A DNA stretch of 46,413 nucleotides, from assembly GCA_910583935.1 (NCBI GenBank), contig CAJTZM010000015.1, forward strand, positions 1-46,413, written 5' to 3'. Below the pieces are notes generated by a model. That model searched no databases. It worked only from the letters and a program-made list of their open reading frames with translations, and was not told the origin of the DNA. The DNA comes from an uncultured Oscillospiraceae bacterium. Its GTDB lineage: Bacteria > Bacillota > Clostridia > Oscillospirales > Ruminococcaceae. Both the position numbers and the translations under genes were made by a program. Below, piece by piece: positions 14,986 through 24,400 of the stretch (the stretch's first letter is position 1; each line of letters starts with the position of its first letter).

Positions 14986-15046
14986 TAGGTCACTTCAAAA
15001 AGTACGGTCTAAAGGGACTTATGATATTTCATAAGTCCCTTTTTGT
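14904..15046 (+). promoter_or_regulatory. Ribosome-mediated attenuator (1:2, 2:3 and 3:4 pairings)
   Basis: Segment 1, GACCTAT (14904-14910, inside the leader frame), is perfectly complementary to ATAGGTC (14985-14991). Segment 2, ATAGGTCACTT (14985-14995, beginning at the leader stop codon), pairs at 10 of 11 positions with segment 3, AAGGGACTTAT (15012-15022), forming the antiterminator. Segment 3 is also the 5' arm of the terminator (15011-15042). A ribosome stalled on the Phe codons would leave segment 2 free, so the antiterminator forms and transcription continues. A ribosome reaching the stop would cover segment 2, so the terminator forms. All three alternatives of a classical trp/phe attenuator are therefore present. 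Confidence 0.8.
15011..15046 (+). terminator. Attenuator terminator before aroF
   Basis: A 14-bp perfect stem, 15011-15024 with 15029-15042 around a TATT loop; the stem and following bases give a CTTTTTGTTT U-tract. It stands 55 bp before the aroF start, with no gene of its own to end except the 29-codon leader. Confidence 0.92.
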
Positions 15047-15097
15047 TTGCCTAAATTTCGCAGAAGGTTTTGAATCAAACAGAAAGGATGTTTTTAA

Positions 15098-16120
15098 ATG
15101 GTCGTTGTATTAAAGCCCAATACCCCAAAGCAGAAAACTGCGCAGCTCATTGAGGAAATCCGTTCCCAGTATGCAAATGTCGCCTGCCACTGCACCGAGG
15201 GAACACAGGTCACTATCATCGGTCTGGTGGGAGATACATCCCATGTGGATATGGACTCCATCTTGGCCCATCAGGATATTGTGGAGCGGGTGACTCGCGT
15301 ACAAGAGCCATATAAGATGGTGAACCGCAAATTCCATCCGCAGAACACAGTTATTACGCTGGACAACGGTTTACAAATCGGCGGAAGGCAGATTGTTGTC
15401 ATGGCCGGTCCATGCTCGGTGGAATCTGAGGAACAGATCATTGAAATTGCCACTCAAGCTAAGGCTTCTGGTGCCCATATCCTTCGAGGCGGCGCGTTTA
15501 AGCCCCGTACCTCACCCTACGCTTTTCAGGGACTGCGCGCCGAAGGGGTGGAGCTGCTTTTAAAAGCAAAGGAGGCTACAGGGCTTCCCATTGTCTCCGA
15601 GGTTATGAGCACCGCTCAGATTCCCTTATTCAAGGATGTAGATATCATCCAGGTCGGAGCAAGAAACATGCAGAATTTTGAGCTGTTAAAGGAATTAGGG
15701 CAGCTGGATAAGCCAATCCTGCTCAAGCGGGGACTTTCCAGCACGATTGAAGAATGGCTGATGAGCGCTGAATACATTATGGCCGGCGGAAATGAACGGG
15801 TTATCCTCTGCGAACGGGGTATCCGCACCTATGAAACCTTTACTCGCAACACGCTGGACGTTTCCGCCGTTCCGATTTTAAAGCACCTGACCCACCTCCC
15901 AGTTATTGTGGACCCAAGCCATGGAACAGGCATCACCTGGCTGGTAGAGCCTATGGCTAAATCCGCGATCGTAGCCGGCGCGGACGGCTTAATGATCGAG
16001 GTTCACAACAATCCGCAGAAGGCCCTGTCCGACGGTGCGCAGTCCCTGCGTCCGGAGACCTTCGACGGCATTATGACCAGTCTGCGGCGCTATGCACAGG
16101 TAGAAGGCCGTTCGCTGTAA
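15098..16120 (+). CDS. aroF: 3-deoxy-7-phosphoheptulonate synthase (DAHP synthase)
   Basis: Condenses phosphoenolpyruvate and erythrose 4-phosphate, the first step of the shikimate pathway. 340 residues, type I-beta. An N-terminal ferredoxin-like regulatory domain covers about 1-70 (MVVVLKPNTPKQKTAQLIEEI). A KDO8P-synthase-like barrel follows: VVMAGPCSVESEEQ, LRGGAFKPRTSPYAFQGL, QVGARNMQNFELLKELG, LLKRGLSSTIEEW, DPSHGTG and GLMIEVH. GAAAGGATG precedes the ATG. First gene of the operon with pheA, and under the Phe-peptide attenuator, so probably regulated by Phe-tRNA supply. Confidence 0.96.
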   Translation: MVVVLKPNTPKQKTAQLIEEIRSQYANVACHCTEGTQVTIIGLVGDTSHVDMDSILAHQDIVERVTRVQEPYKMVNRKFHPQNTVITLDNGLQIGGRQIVVMAGPCSVESEEQIIEIATQAKASGAHILRGGAFKPRTSPYAFQGLRAEGVELLLKAKEATGLPIVSEVMSTAQIPLFKDVDIIQVGARNMQNFELLKELGQLDKPILLKRGLSSTIEEWLMSAEYIMAGGNERVILCERGIRTYETFTRNTLDVSAVPILKHLTHLPVIVDPSHGTGITWLVEPMAKSAIVAGADGLMIEVHNNPQKALSDGAQSLRPETFDGIMTSLRRYAQVEGRSL

Positions 16121-16143
16121 CTTTAGCGGGAGGGAATTGTAGG

Positions 16144-17268
16144 ATGAATGAACAGCTTGCGCAGGTTCGAAAACAAATTAATCAGACGGACGAACAATTA
16201 AGCCGTTTCTTTTCTCAACGGATGGATTTGGTGGCGCGTGTGGCAAAAATAAAAAAAGAAGCCGGACTTCCCATTTACGACCCCGCACGGGAGGCCCAGG
16301 TGCTGGATCGTGTATCCACAGCGGCGGGCAAAGAAAAAGCCCCCTACCTGCGCCGGGTTTACCAGTCTTTGATGGATGCCAGCAAGGACTATGAACGGGA
16401 TTTGATGAAGCCTCAGCCTTGTGGAGAGGAAAAAACGAAGGACGCTTTTCCTCTTTATCCCAAGGTGGCCTGCCAGGGTGTTGCGGGCGCTTTTTCCGGA
16501 GAAGCCGCCCGCCGAATGTTCCCGGACGGGATACTGGTTTTTGTTCCTACCTGGGAGGAAGCCTTTCAGAAGGTTAGCCTGGGAGAATGCGATTTTGCCG
16601 CTCTGCCGGTAGAAAATTCCTTAGCGGGATCGGTCGGTCAGGTGTACGATCTGCTACTGCAATACCGCCTCAAAATCAGCCGCGCCTGCCGCCTGCTGGT
16701 AGAGCAAAATCTATTGGCAATGCCAGGCGCGACCTTAGACGATATTACAGAGATTTATTCCCACCCGCAGGGACTGGCCCAATGCAAAAAATTCTGCGCC
16801 AGCTTAGGGCAGGCCAGAACCATTCCCATGGAGAATACGGCTGCGGCAGCAAAGATGGTGGCGGCGCTGGGAAACGTTCATAAAGCGGCGATTGCTTCTT
16901 CCTACTGTGCCGAAATGTACGGACTGGAGATCCTGGCTCCGAATATTCAGACTGCGGCCCATAATACAACCCGGTTTGTCGCCGTTTCTAAAAATCATTT
17001 CCATACAGAGCATTGTAACAAAATCAGTGTGGTCTTTTCCCTTCCTCATCAGCCTGGCGCATTAAATCGGCTGCTTTCTCAATTTGCCGCACTGGCGCTG
17101 AATCTAACGAAGATTGAATCCCGGCCGGCAAAAGGCAAAAGCTTTGAATATGATTTTTATCTGGATTTTTCAGGAAATACATCCTCCTTGCAGATCCAGC
17201 AGCTGATGGAAAAGCTTTCGCAGGAGCTGCCCGCCTTTACCTTTTTGGGGAACTATGAGGAGATCTAG
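16144..17268 (+). CDS. pheA: Bifunctional chorismate mutase/prephenate dehydratase
   Basis: Converts chorismate to prephenate and on to phenylpyruvate, the direct precursor of Phe. 374 residues. An AroQ-type chorismate mutase covers about 1-90 (VRKQINQTDEQLSRFFSQRMDLVARVAKIKK). Prephenate dehydratase spans about 100-280 (ACQGVAGAFSGEAARRMFP, LPVENSLAGSVGQVYDLL, NTTRFVAVSK catalytic motif). A C-terminal ACT domain follows with SLPHQPGALNRLL and ESRPAKGKSFEYDFYLD, the GAL and ESRP Phe-binding motifs of feedback inhibition. Located 23 bp after aroF. The P-protein architecture explains why the operon should sense Phe. Confidence 0.97.
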   Translation: MNEQLAQVRKQINQTDEQLSRFFSQRMDLVARVAKIKKEAGLPIYDPAREAQVLDRVSTAAGKEKAPYLRRVYQSLMDASKDYERDLMKPQPCGEEKTKDAFPLYPKVACQGVAGAFSGEAARRMFPDGILVFVPTWEEAFQKVSLGECDFAALPVENSLAGSVGQVYDLLLQYRLKISRACRLLVEQNLLAMPGATLDDITEIYSHPQGLAQCKKFCASLGQARTIPMENTAAAAKMVAALGNVHKAAIASSYCAEMYGLEILAPNIQTAAHNTTRFVAVSKNHFHTEHCNKISVVFSLPHQPGALNRLLSQFAALALNLTKIESRPAKGKSFEYDFYLDFSGNTSSLQIQQLMEKLSQELPAFTFLGNYEEI

Positions 17269-17281
17269 CGGCTGAAAAATT

Positions 17282-17794
17282 TCAAAGGCACCGAAAAATC
17301 CTTCCGCCGCAGGAGCATTGATAGGAGGTCGGCTTACCGCCGCTGGAGAGAACGGCATCTACAAAGCGGCTTCGGCGAATCTTCGAATAGCGTGCGCCGC
17401 AGCTTTGGCATACAATGATGTATTTTATCTGCGAATTCCTTTTCTCTTTTTGTGCGGCGCATGTCCCGGCCAAACGGCTTGGAATCGCGCCAACCGCCTG
17501 GCAGACAGACTGCCAAACCGGACCATGTCCTTGATTTTTTCCGGTTAAAAGCGCCGCTGCGGCATGTGCGTATTCATGGCGGACAGTATCCCAAAAGACC
17601 TCTTCCTCCTGCTGTAAAAAAGAGGCAATCAGAATCTTATAAGGATATATCCCTTTTCCTCTTTTTTGGTATTTACAGCATCCATATTGATAAACGGATT
17701 GATAGGAAAAGGCAATTTCCAATTGGGAGGTATTCACTCCAACAATCTGGTCCAGCCTTTGGTACTCCTCCCGAATTTGGTCAATGGTATGCAT
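17282..17794 (-). CDS. SprT-like zinc metallopeptidase-fold protein
   Basis: 170 residues. The HEYAH metal motif is followed by GKNQGHGPVWQ, the SprT-like HExxH...GHGxxW arrangement, at about residues 74-97. The C-terminal zinc ribbon has CQSCGARY and CSCGGR. SprT/Spartan relatives cleave DNA-protein crosslinks or act as peptidases; bacterial SprT itself is poorly characterised. Convergent with pheA, with only 13 bp between the stops, and no clear terminator in between. Confidence 0.85.
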   Translation of the reverse strand: MHTIDQIREEYQRLDQIVGVNTSQLEIAFSYQSVYQYGCCKYQKRGKGIYPYKILIASFLQQEEEVFWDTVRHEYAHAAAALLTGKNQGHGPVWQSVCQAVGAIPSRLAGTCAAQKEKRNSQIKYIIVCQSCGARYSKIRRSRFVDAVLSSGGKPTSYQCSCGGRIFRCL

Positions 17795-17838
17795 AGATTC
17801 TCCTTTCTGGCTATAGGAATGCTTAAACGATTAAAGAG

Positions 17839-17873
17839 AAAAAGGCCTCTGCAAGCGAGCAGAGACCTTTTTT
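17839..17873. terminator. Bidirectional terminator, chiefly of the ACT-paaK operon
   Basis: 14-bp stem (17839-17852 with 17859-17872) containing one mismatch on the plus strand or a wobble on the minus strand. It has an A-tract and a T-tract on opposite sides and lies directly after the stop of the ACT-domain gene. Confidence 0.85.
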
Positions 17874-17881
17874 GCCGCTAT

Positions 17882-18313
17882 TTAAAAATGATAAACCTCT
17901 TCGGCTGAAAGCACCTTAACGCCGTTTTCCAGGAAAATTTTTATCGCCTGTTCCCCATTGTTTACCCGCATAATAATGCACGCATCCTGGGTCGTATGGC
18001 TGATAAACGCATAGACATATTCAATATTGACACCATTTTCATCTGCTAAGGAAAATACTTTTGCCAGGCTTCCAGGCTCATCTGCAATGCCAACGGCAAT
18101 CACATTGGTGATCGAAACGGTAAAACCATTTTGTTTGAGCACCTGCTCGCATTTTTCCGGATCATTTACAATCAAGCGCAGGATCCCAAAATCCACCGTG
18201 TCTGAAATGGAAATAGACCGGATATCAATTTGGTTTTCTCCCATCAGCCGCGTGATAAAGGACAAGCGTCCCGGTTCGTTTTGTACAAAAACAGAAATTT
18301 GTTTGACCAGCAT
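17882..18313 (-). CDS. Tandem ACT-domain protein, probable amino-acid sensor
   Basis: 143 residues with two ACT domains: VKQISVFVQNEPGRLSFITRLMGE (1-70) and ITNVIAVGIADEPGSLAKVFSLADENGVNIEYVYAF (about 70-143). Both show the EPGxL ligand loop. Stand-alone ACT proteins of this type are commonly encoded next to phenylacetate-CoA ligases in anaerobes and are thought to bind an aromatic or branched amino acid. Here it lies 16 bp after paaK and ends the operon. The ligand is unproven. Confidence 0.88.
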   Translation of the reverse strand: MLVKQISVFVQNEPGRLSFITRLMGENQIDIRSISISDTVDFGILRLIVNDPEKCEQVLKQNGFTVSITNVIAVGIADEPGSLAKVFSLADENGVNIEYVYAFISHTTQDACIIMRVNNGEQAIKIFLENGVKVLSAEEVYHF

Positions 18314-18329
18314 ATGGCTTCCTCCTTTT

Positions 18330-19634
18330 TTAGGCGTTGGGCAGGTTTCGTAGATCTACAATACGTTTTGCTTTGCCGGTAGAGCGCTCAATGGATCTCG
18401 GCTCTACCAAGGTCACCTTGCAGTCAAGACCCAGTACCGTCCGCAAATCAGCGCGGATTTCATTTGCTACCTTTTCCAGCGCGCCGTATTGATCAAGCAA
18501 GGAACTGTCAATCAGCTCTACCTTTACCTCCAGATGATCCATATAATTTTTCTTTCTGAGAATCAGCTGATAATGAGGGCCAATATGAGGTGACTGGATT
18601 AGAACACTTTCAATTTGAGAAGGAAATACATTGACCCCTTTAATAATCAGCATGTCGTCTGTCCGGCCAATGACCTTATTCATCCGGGCAAAGGTTCGCC
18701 CGCATTTACAAGGCTCATATGTAATTTTCGCAATATCCTTTGTACGATAACGAAAAATTGGGAAAGCCTCTTTAGATAAGGGGGTAATAACGAGCTCGCC
18801 CGTTTCTCCTTCCGGAAGGATCTCTCCGGTATCAGGGTCAATAATCTCGGCCAAAAAATGGTCCTCATTAATGTGAAGTCCGTCCCGATACTGACATTCA
18901 CCGGATACGCCGGGACCTCCCAGCTCAGTAAGGCCATAATTGTCGGTCACCAGAATGCCGATATTTTTTTCGATCTGATTGCGCATTTCGGTGGTACAGA
19001 CCTCGCTGCCGAAAAGGCCCAGGCGAAGCTTCAGTTCTCCGGTAACACCCATATCTTTTGCAAGCTCGCTCAAATAAACCGCATAAGACGGCGTGGCGAC
19101 CAGCAAGGTGGTTCCAAAATCCTTCATCAGCATAATTTGTTTTTCGCTGTTCCCACTGGATATGGGCACCACCATGGATCCGATTTTTTCCAGTGCATAG
19201 TGAAGCCCAAACGCGCCGGTAAAAAGACCATAGCCAAACGCGATCTGAGAGATATCGTCCTGCGTTGCGCCAGCCGCAACGGCCAACCGCGCCACGCAAT
19301 CACTCCAGGTATCCAAATCGTGCCGGGTGTACCCGCCTACAATTGGCTTTCCAGTGGTCCCGGAAGAGGCGTGAATCTCCACAACTTCCTTTTTCGGCAC
19401 TGCAAACAAACCGAAAGGATAATTGTCCCGCAGGTCTGCTTTTGTGGTAAAAGGCAACCGGCGAATATCATCCAGCGTTCGTATTTGGTCAGGGGTTACC
19501 CCTGACTTTTCCATAATCTGACGGTAATAAGGAACCCGATCGTAGCACCAATTGACGGTATGCTGTAATTTTTTTAATTGCAGCGCGCGAATTTCCGCAC
19601 GCGGCATGGTCTCCGCATCCTTTTGCCAGAACAA
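18330..19634 (-). CDS. paaK: Phenylacetate-CoA ligase family protein
   Basis: Adenylate-forming ligase that activates phenylacetate (or a related aryl acid) with ATP and CoA. 434 residues, the usual PaaK length. IHASSGTTGKPIVGGYT is the P-loop-like motif, DNYGLTELGGPGVSGEC is the A5 region, and RTKDIAKITYEPCKCGRTFARM and GRTDDMLIIKGVNVFPSQIE are the A7-A8 region. The start is a TTG at 19634 with GGGGAG seven bases upstream. Transcribed with the ACT gene from the promoter at 19724-19752, and divergent from a sodium/solute symporter. Confidence 0.92.
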   Translation of the reverse strand: MFWQKDAETMPRAEIRALQLKKLQHTVNWCYDRVPYYRQIMEKSGVTPDQIRTLDDIRRLPFTTKADLRDNYPFGLFAVPKKEVVEIHASSGTTGKPIVGGYTRHDLDTWSDCVARLAVAAGATQDDISQIAFGYGLFTGAFGLHYALEKIGSMVVPISSGNSEKQIMLMKDFGTTLLVATPSYAVYLSELAKDMGVTGELKLRLGLFGSEVCTTEMRNQIEKNIGILVTDNYGLTELGGPGVSGECQYRDGLHINEDHFLAEIIDPDTGEILPEGETGELVITPLSKEAFPIFRYRTKDIAKITYEPCKCGRTFARMNKVIGRTDDMLIIKGVNVFPSQIESVLIQSPHIGPHYQLILRKKNYMDHLEVKVELIDSSLLDQYGALEKVANEIRADLRTVLGLDCKVTLVEPRSIERSTGKAKRIVDLRNLPNA

Positions 19635-19723
19635 AAAATCGCTCCCCTTTATAAAAATAACATCCTTCTACAGCAGCGCTTGAAAAATCCATATTACACT
19701 TTTGCTGCCTTGCAGCCATTTCT

Positions 19724-19752
19724 ATTTTATCCGGGATAATCGCGCCTGTCAA
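19724..19752 (-). promoter_or_regulatory. Promoter of paaK-ACT
   Basis: On the minus strand, TTGACA (19752-19747), a 17-bp spacer and TAAAAT (19729-19724). The leader to the TTG start is about 80 nt. Confidence 0.75.
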
Positions 19753-19769
19753 CGGGTATTTCTTTTCGT

Positions 19770-19781
19770 TTAAAGCTTTAA
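19770..19781. promoter_or_regulatory. Palindrome between the divergent paaK and symporter promoters
   Basis: TTAAAGCTTTAA is a perfect 12-bp palindrome lying 18 bp upstream of each divergent -35 box. Similar CTTTAAAG sequence recurs near 19847. A shared operator is plausible; no regulator gene is adjacent. Confidence 0.35.
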
Positions 19782-19797
19782 CGTTTAAAAGTCTCAA

Positions 19798-19826
19798 TTG
19801 ACAATTATTCGGATATCTGGTATGAT
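19798..19826 (+). promoter_or_regulatory. Promoter of the sodium/solute symporter gene
   Basis: Consensus TTGACA (19798-19803), a 17-bp spacer and TATGAT (19821-19826), with TGG giving an extended -10. Confidence 0.8.
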
Positions 19827-19870
19827 TGCGTCGTATCTATTTAATGCTTTAAAGTAAAGGAGTAATTTTT

Positions 19871-21406
19871 ATGTTAGTAAAAATTCTACTGCTTATCGTC
19901 TTTTTTAGTGTGATGATTGCCATTGGCGTCAATTGCCGCCGGCACTCTACGGATGTTCAGGGCTTTGTATTGGGCAGCCGCAGCGTCGGTCCCTGGCTGA
20001 CAGCATTTGCTTATGGCACCTCATATTTTTCAGCGGTGGTCTTCGTAGGCTATGCGGGGCAATTTGGATGGAAATACGGCGTCGCTTCAACCTGGATCGG
20101 TATTGGAAACGCGCTGATTGGAAGTCTTCTGGCCTGGGCGGTACTTGGGCGGCGCACTCGTATTATGAGCAATGCCCTTTCCGCATCTACTATGCCGGAT
20201 TTTTTTGGCAAACGATTTGAGAGCAAAGCATTAAAGATTGCCGCCTCGGCGATTGTATTTATTTTCCTGGTACCCTATACCGCATCCGTTTACAATGGGT
20301 TATCCCGCTTATTCGGTATGGCTTTTGATATCCCATATGCGGTATGTGTCATCGTCATGGCCGTGCTGACCGGCGCTTATGTCATTTTAGGCGGATACAT
20401 GGCGACTGCTATCAATGACTTTATTCAAGGAATCATTATGCTGGGCGGTATCATCGCAGTTATTGCCGCTGTGCTAAGCGGTCAGGGCGGATTCACCCAG
20501 GCTTTATACCATTTGGCGGAAATTCCAAGTGAGATACCCGCTACCTTAGGGCAGCAGGGCGCTTATACCTCCTTTTTCGGCCCGGATCCTTTGAATCTGC
20601 TGGGGGTTGTTATTTTGACCTCTCTGGGCACCTGGGGACTGCCGCAGATGGTGCATAAATTTTACGCGATTAAAAGTGAAAAGGCGATTCAAACCGGTAT
20701 GATCGTTTCTACAGCCTTTGCGATCATTATTTCCGGCGGATGCTATTTTCTGGGCGGATTTGGTCGGTTGTTTGATAATCCCTCTCTTTATAGCAATCAA
20801 GGCGCTGTGATTTATGACAGCATCATTCCCTTTATGCTCTCTTCTCTGCCGGATATTTTAATTGGCGTTGTAATCGTGTTGGTCCTTTCTGCGTCTATGT
20901 CCACTTTATCCTCCTTGGTACTGACCTCCAGTTCAACGCTGACACTGGATTTTTTAAAAGATAACATCTTTAAAAATCTCAGCGAGAAGCGTCAGCTTTT
21001 GCTCATGCGGGTACTGATCGTATTTTTCATTGTTCTTTCTGTTGTGCTGGCGCTGGATCCCCCCACCTTTATCGCCCAATTGATGGGAATTTCCTGGGGG
21101 GCACTGGCTGGGGCGTTCCTTGCGCCCTTCCTTTATGGATTATATTGGAGAGGGGTTACAAAAGCTGCTGTTTGGGCAAGCTTTGCGGCTGGAATCGGGA
21201 TAACGGTGACAAATATGATCTGGAGCTATATTTCCTCCCCCATCAACGCCGGCGCAATCGCAATGATTGCCGGTCTGGTTATTGTCCCGGTTGTCAGTCT
21301 GGTGACGCCTAAAATGAAAAGGGAGAAAACGAACGAGATTTTTGCCTGTTATGAGGAAGCTGTCACTGTCAAAAGAAAAACCGCTTTGCCCGTTGAGGAA
21401 CGATAG
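19871..21406 (+). CDS. Sodium:solute symporter family transporter
   Basis: 511-residue SSF (SLC5-like) permease with about 13 hydrophobic segments. The N-terminal segment MLVKILLLIVFFSVMIAIGV is followed by the typical GFVLGSRSVGPWLTAFAYGT motif and later GAYVILGGYMATAINDFIQG. Family members import acetate, proline, pantothenate or other organic solutes with Na+. The substrate cannot be read from the sequence. The divergent paaK-ACT operon with its shared control region makes an aryl acid such as phenylacetate a reasonable guess. AAAGGAG precedes the ATG. A strong terminator follows. Confidence 0.9.
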   Translation: MLVKILLLIVFFSVMIAIGVNCRRHSTDVQGFVLGSRSVGPWLTAFAYGTSYFSAVVFVGYAGQFGWKYGVASTWIGIGNALIGSLLAWAVLGRRTRIMSNALSASTMPDFFGKRFESKALKIAASAIVFIFLVPYTASVYNGLSRLFGMAFDIPYAVCVIVMAVLTGAYVILGGYMATAINDFIQGIIMLGGIIAVIAAVLSGQGGFTQALYHLAEIPSEIPATLGQQGAYTSFFGPDPLNLLGVVILTSLGTWGLPQMVHKFYAIKSEKAIQTGMIVSTAFAIIISGGCYFLGGFGRLFDNPSLYSNQGAVIYDSIIPFMLSSLPDILIGVVIVLVLSASMSTLSSLVLTSSSTLTLDFLKDNIFKNLSEKRQLLLMRVLIVFFIVLSVVLALDPPTFIAQLMGISWGALAGAFLAPFLYGLYWRGVTKAAVWASFAAGIGITVTNMIWSYISSPINAGAIAMIAGLVIVPVVSLVTPKMKREKTNEIFACYEEAVTVKRKTALPVEER

Positions 21407-21422
21407 GCAAAGATCTGGATAT

Positions 21423-21456
21423 AAAAAACGCCTTGCTTTTTAGCAAGGCGTTTTTT
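21423..21456. terminator. Bidirectional terminator between symporter and ileS
   Basis: 15-bp perfect stem, 21423-21437 with 21442-21456, and a TTTT loop. A6 and T6 flank the GC part, so it works for both convergent genes. Confidence 0.92.
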
Positions 21457-21498
21457 GCACGATTTTTCCAATAAGGGGTCAATGAATAAAAATCGGCA

Positions 21499-24400
21499 TT
21501 ACATCTGCTTAACTCCAAGGGTTACCTTTTCGCCGTTGATATCCCACGCTTTGGAATACCCGTCCATTTGCTCCAGCTCCAGCAGGTCCGCTAGGGTGTC
21601 GTTTTCGATAATCGAGAGATTTTTTTGCATGATGCGGCCAATTTTTTCGTTGCCTTCGACATAAACCGCAATATGGTCCATCACGTTAAAACCTGCCTCT
21701 TTGCGCATGGTTTGCAGCTTGCTGATAATTTCCCGGACAAAGCCTTCCTCCACAAGATCATCGGTCAGCGATGTGTCAATCGCAACGGTAACGCCGCCGT
21801 CCTCTACAGAAAAATACTGCTCAGACCGGGTCATTTCAATCAGCAGGTCTTCTGACGCCAGCTGAATTTCACCAGTAGAAAGCACAAGCTTCAACATGCC
21901 AGTTGAATCCAGTTCTTTTTTAGCGGCACTTCCATCCAGATTGGATAAAGCTGTGCGGATTTCGCCCAGCATTTTCCCATATTTGGGTCCCACCGTTTTC
22001 AACTGCGGTTTAAAGTTATAAGAGGTAAATGCGGATACGTCTGCGGTGCATTCCACCGACTTGATATTCAGCTCATCCTCTATGATCTTTTTATAAAACA
22101 CCCCGATCTCTTCTTGCGCCTTGACATACATCTTGGCTAGAGGCTGGCGGTTTTTCATCGCCGCTCCGTTTCTGGCCGCCCGCCCTAGAACCACTACCTT
22201 TAAAACGGTATCCATGTCGGCTTCCAGCTTCTGGTCCATCATTTTTTCGTCCGCCTGCGGATAACGACACAGATGAACGCTTTTGGGCGCACAAGGATCC
22301 AAGCTGCAAACCAGATTCTGATAAATGCTTTCCGCCATAAAGGGAATCATCGGCGCCGCCAGCTTGGAGACAGTGACCAGTGCGGTATATAACGTCATGT
22401 AGGCGTTGATTTTATCCTGCGGCATGCCTTTGACCCAGAACCGCTCCCGGCTGCGGCGAACATACCAGTTGCTCATATCATCGACAAAATCCTGCAGTGC
22501 ACGGGCCGCTTCCGGGATTCGGTACTGACTCAGGTGTCCGTCCACCTGCTGGATCAAAGTATTCATTTTAGACAAAAGCCAGCGGTCCATCACCGAAAGC
22601 TTATCGTATTCCAGGCTGTACCTCGAGGCATCAAAATCGTCGATGTTGGCATACAGCACAAAGAAAGCATAGGTGTTCCACAGGGTGCCCATAAATTTGC
22701 GCTGACCCTCCTTCACCGCTTTGTCGTGGAAGCGGCTGGGCAGCCAAGGGGCGGAGTTGCTGTAAAAATACCAGCGGATCGCATCGGCGCCATAAGTGGC
22801 CAGCGCTTCAAACGGATCCACGGCATTGCCTTTGGATTTGGACATCTTCTGGCCGTTTTCATCCTGTACCAGACCGAGAACCACTACATTGCGATAGGGC
22901 GCTTTATTAAATAAAAGGGTAGAAATGGCCAGCAGAGAATAAAACCAGCCGCGGGTCTGGTCGACGGCTTCGGAAATAAAGTCCGCCGGGAATTGCTCTT
23001 CAAACAGCTTTTGGTTCTCGAACGGATAATGGTGCTGGGCAAAGGGCATTGAACCGGAATCAAACCAGCAGTCAATCACCTCTGGGACCCGCTTCATCTG
23101 CCTGCCGCAATGGGGACAGGTAATGGTCACCTCATCAATGAAGGGACGATGCAGCTCAATATCCTCCGGGCAGTTGGGTGACATTTCTTTGAGCTCCGCT
23201 ATACTGCCCACCGAATGCCGGTGTCCGCACTCGCATTCCCAGATATTTAAAGGGGTGCCCCAATAGCGGTTGCGGCTGATTCCCCAATCCTGGACATTTT
23301 CCAGCCAGTCGCCGAATCGGCCTTTTCCAATGCTCTCCGGAATCCAGTTTACCGTATTGTTGTTGCGGATCAAGTCCTCTTTCACCGCAGTCATTTTGAT
23401 AAACCAGGAATCTCTGGCGTAGTAGATCAGCGGTGTGCCGCAGCGCCAGCAGTGGGGATAGCTGTGCTCGAAGGAAGGCGCATCAAACAACAGTCCGCGC
23501 TTTTCTAGTTCTACCAGAATCGGTTTATCCGCCTCTTTACAAAAGGTTCCGGCCCAAAGCGTTTCTTTTGTCATCTGTCCCTTGGCGTCCACCAGCTGGA
23601 CAAACGGCAGATCATAATGTCGGCCTACATTTGCGTCGTCCTCGCCGAACGCAGGGGCAATGTGTACAACGCCGGTACCGTCGGTGGTTGTAACATAGCT
23701 GTCACAGGTCACATACCAACATTTTTTGTCCGGCTTTACAAAGTCAAACAGCGGCTCATATTCTTTATATTCCAATTCCCTGCCGGTATAACGCTCCAGG
23801 ATTTTATATTCGCCTTTTAAGACCGTATCCGCCAGTTTCTCTGCCAAATAATAAATCTTCTCATCATTTTCTGCTTTGATGTAGGCTACATCCGGATGTA
23901 CGCAAAGCGCCACGTTGGACGGCAACGTCCAAGGTGTGGTGGTCCAGGCGAGGATATATGCCTCCTCCCCTTTGACTTTAAAGCGTACGATGGCGGAGCG
24001 CTCCTTCACGTCCTTATATCCCTGGGCTACCTCATGGCTGGACAGGGGGGTTCCACAGCGGGGGCAATAAGGGACAATTTTAAAGCCTTTGTACAAAAGC
24101 CCCTTTTCCCAAATCTGCTTTAATGCCCACCACTCAGATTCAATAAAATCATTGTCATATGTTACATAGGGGTGCTCCATATCCGCCCAAAAGCCGACGG
24201 TTCCGGAAAAATCTTCCCACATCCCTTTATATTTCCAAACGCTCTCTTTACACTTTTCGATAAAAGGCTTTAGGCCGTATTCCTCAATCTGTTCTTTTCC
24301 ATCCAGGCCCAGCAGTTTCTCCACTTCCAGCTCGACCGGAAGGCCATGGGTATCCCACCCGGCTTTTCGAGGGACCTTATATCCCTTCATTGTCTGATAG

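Noticed and set aside
14927..15017. Alternative antiterminator pairing TTTCTTTAG in the leader frame with CTAAAGGGA
   Set aside because: Nine pairs are possible, but a ribosome stalled on the Phe codons would cover this arm, giving the wrong regulatory logic; the pairing at 14985-14995 is better placed.
14881..15097. T-box in front of aroF-pheA
   Set aside because: No GGTGG-type T-box core or stem I motifs exist here; the Phe-rich leader frame and alternative pairings explain the terminator better.
19489..19797. Minus-strand 102-codon frame in front of paaK
   Set aside because: It overlaps the start of paaK in another frame and covers the paaK promoter; no domain is recognisable.
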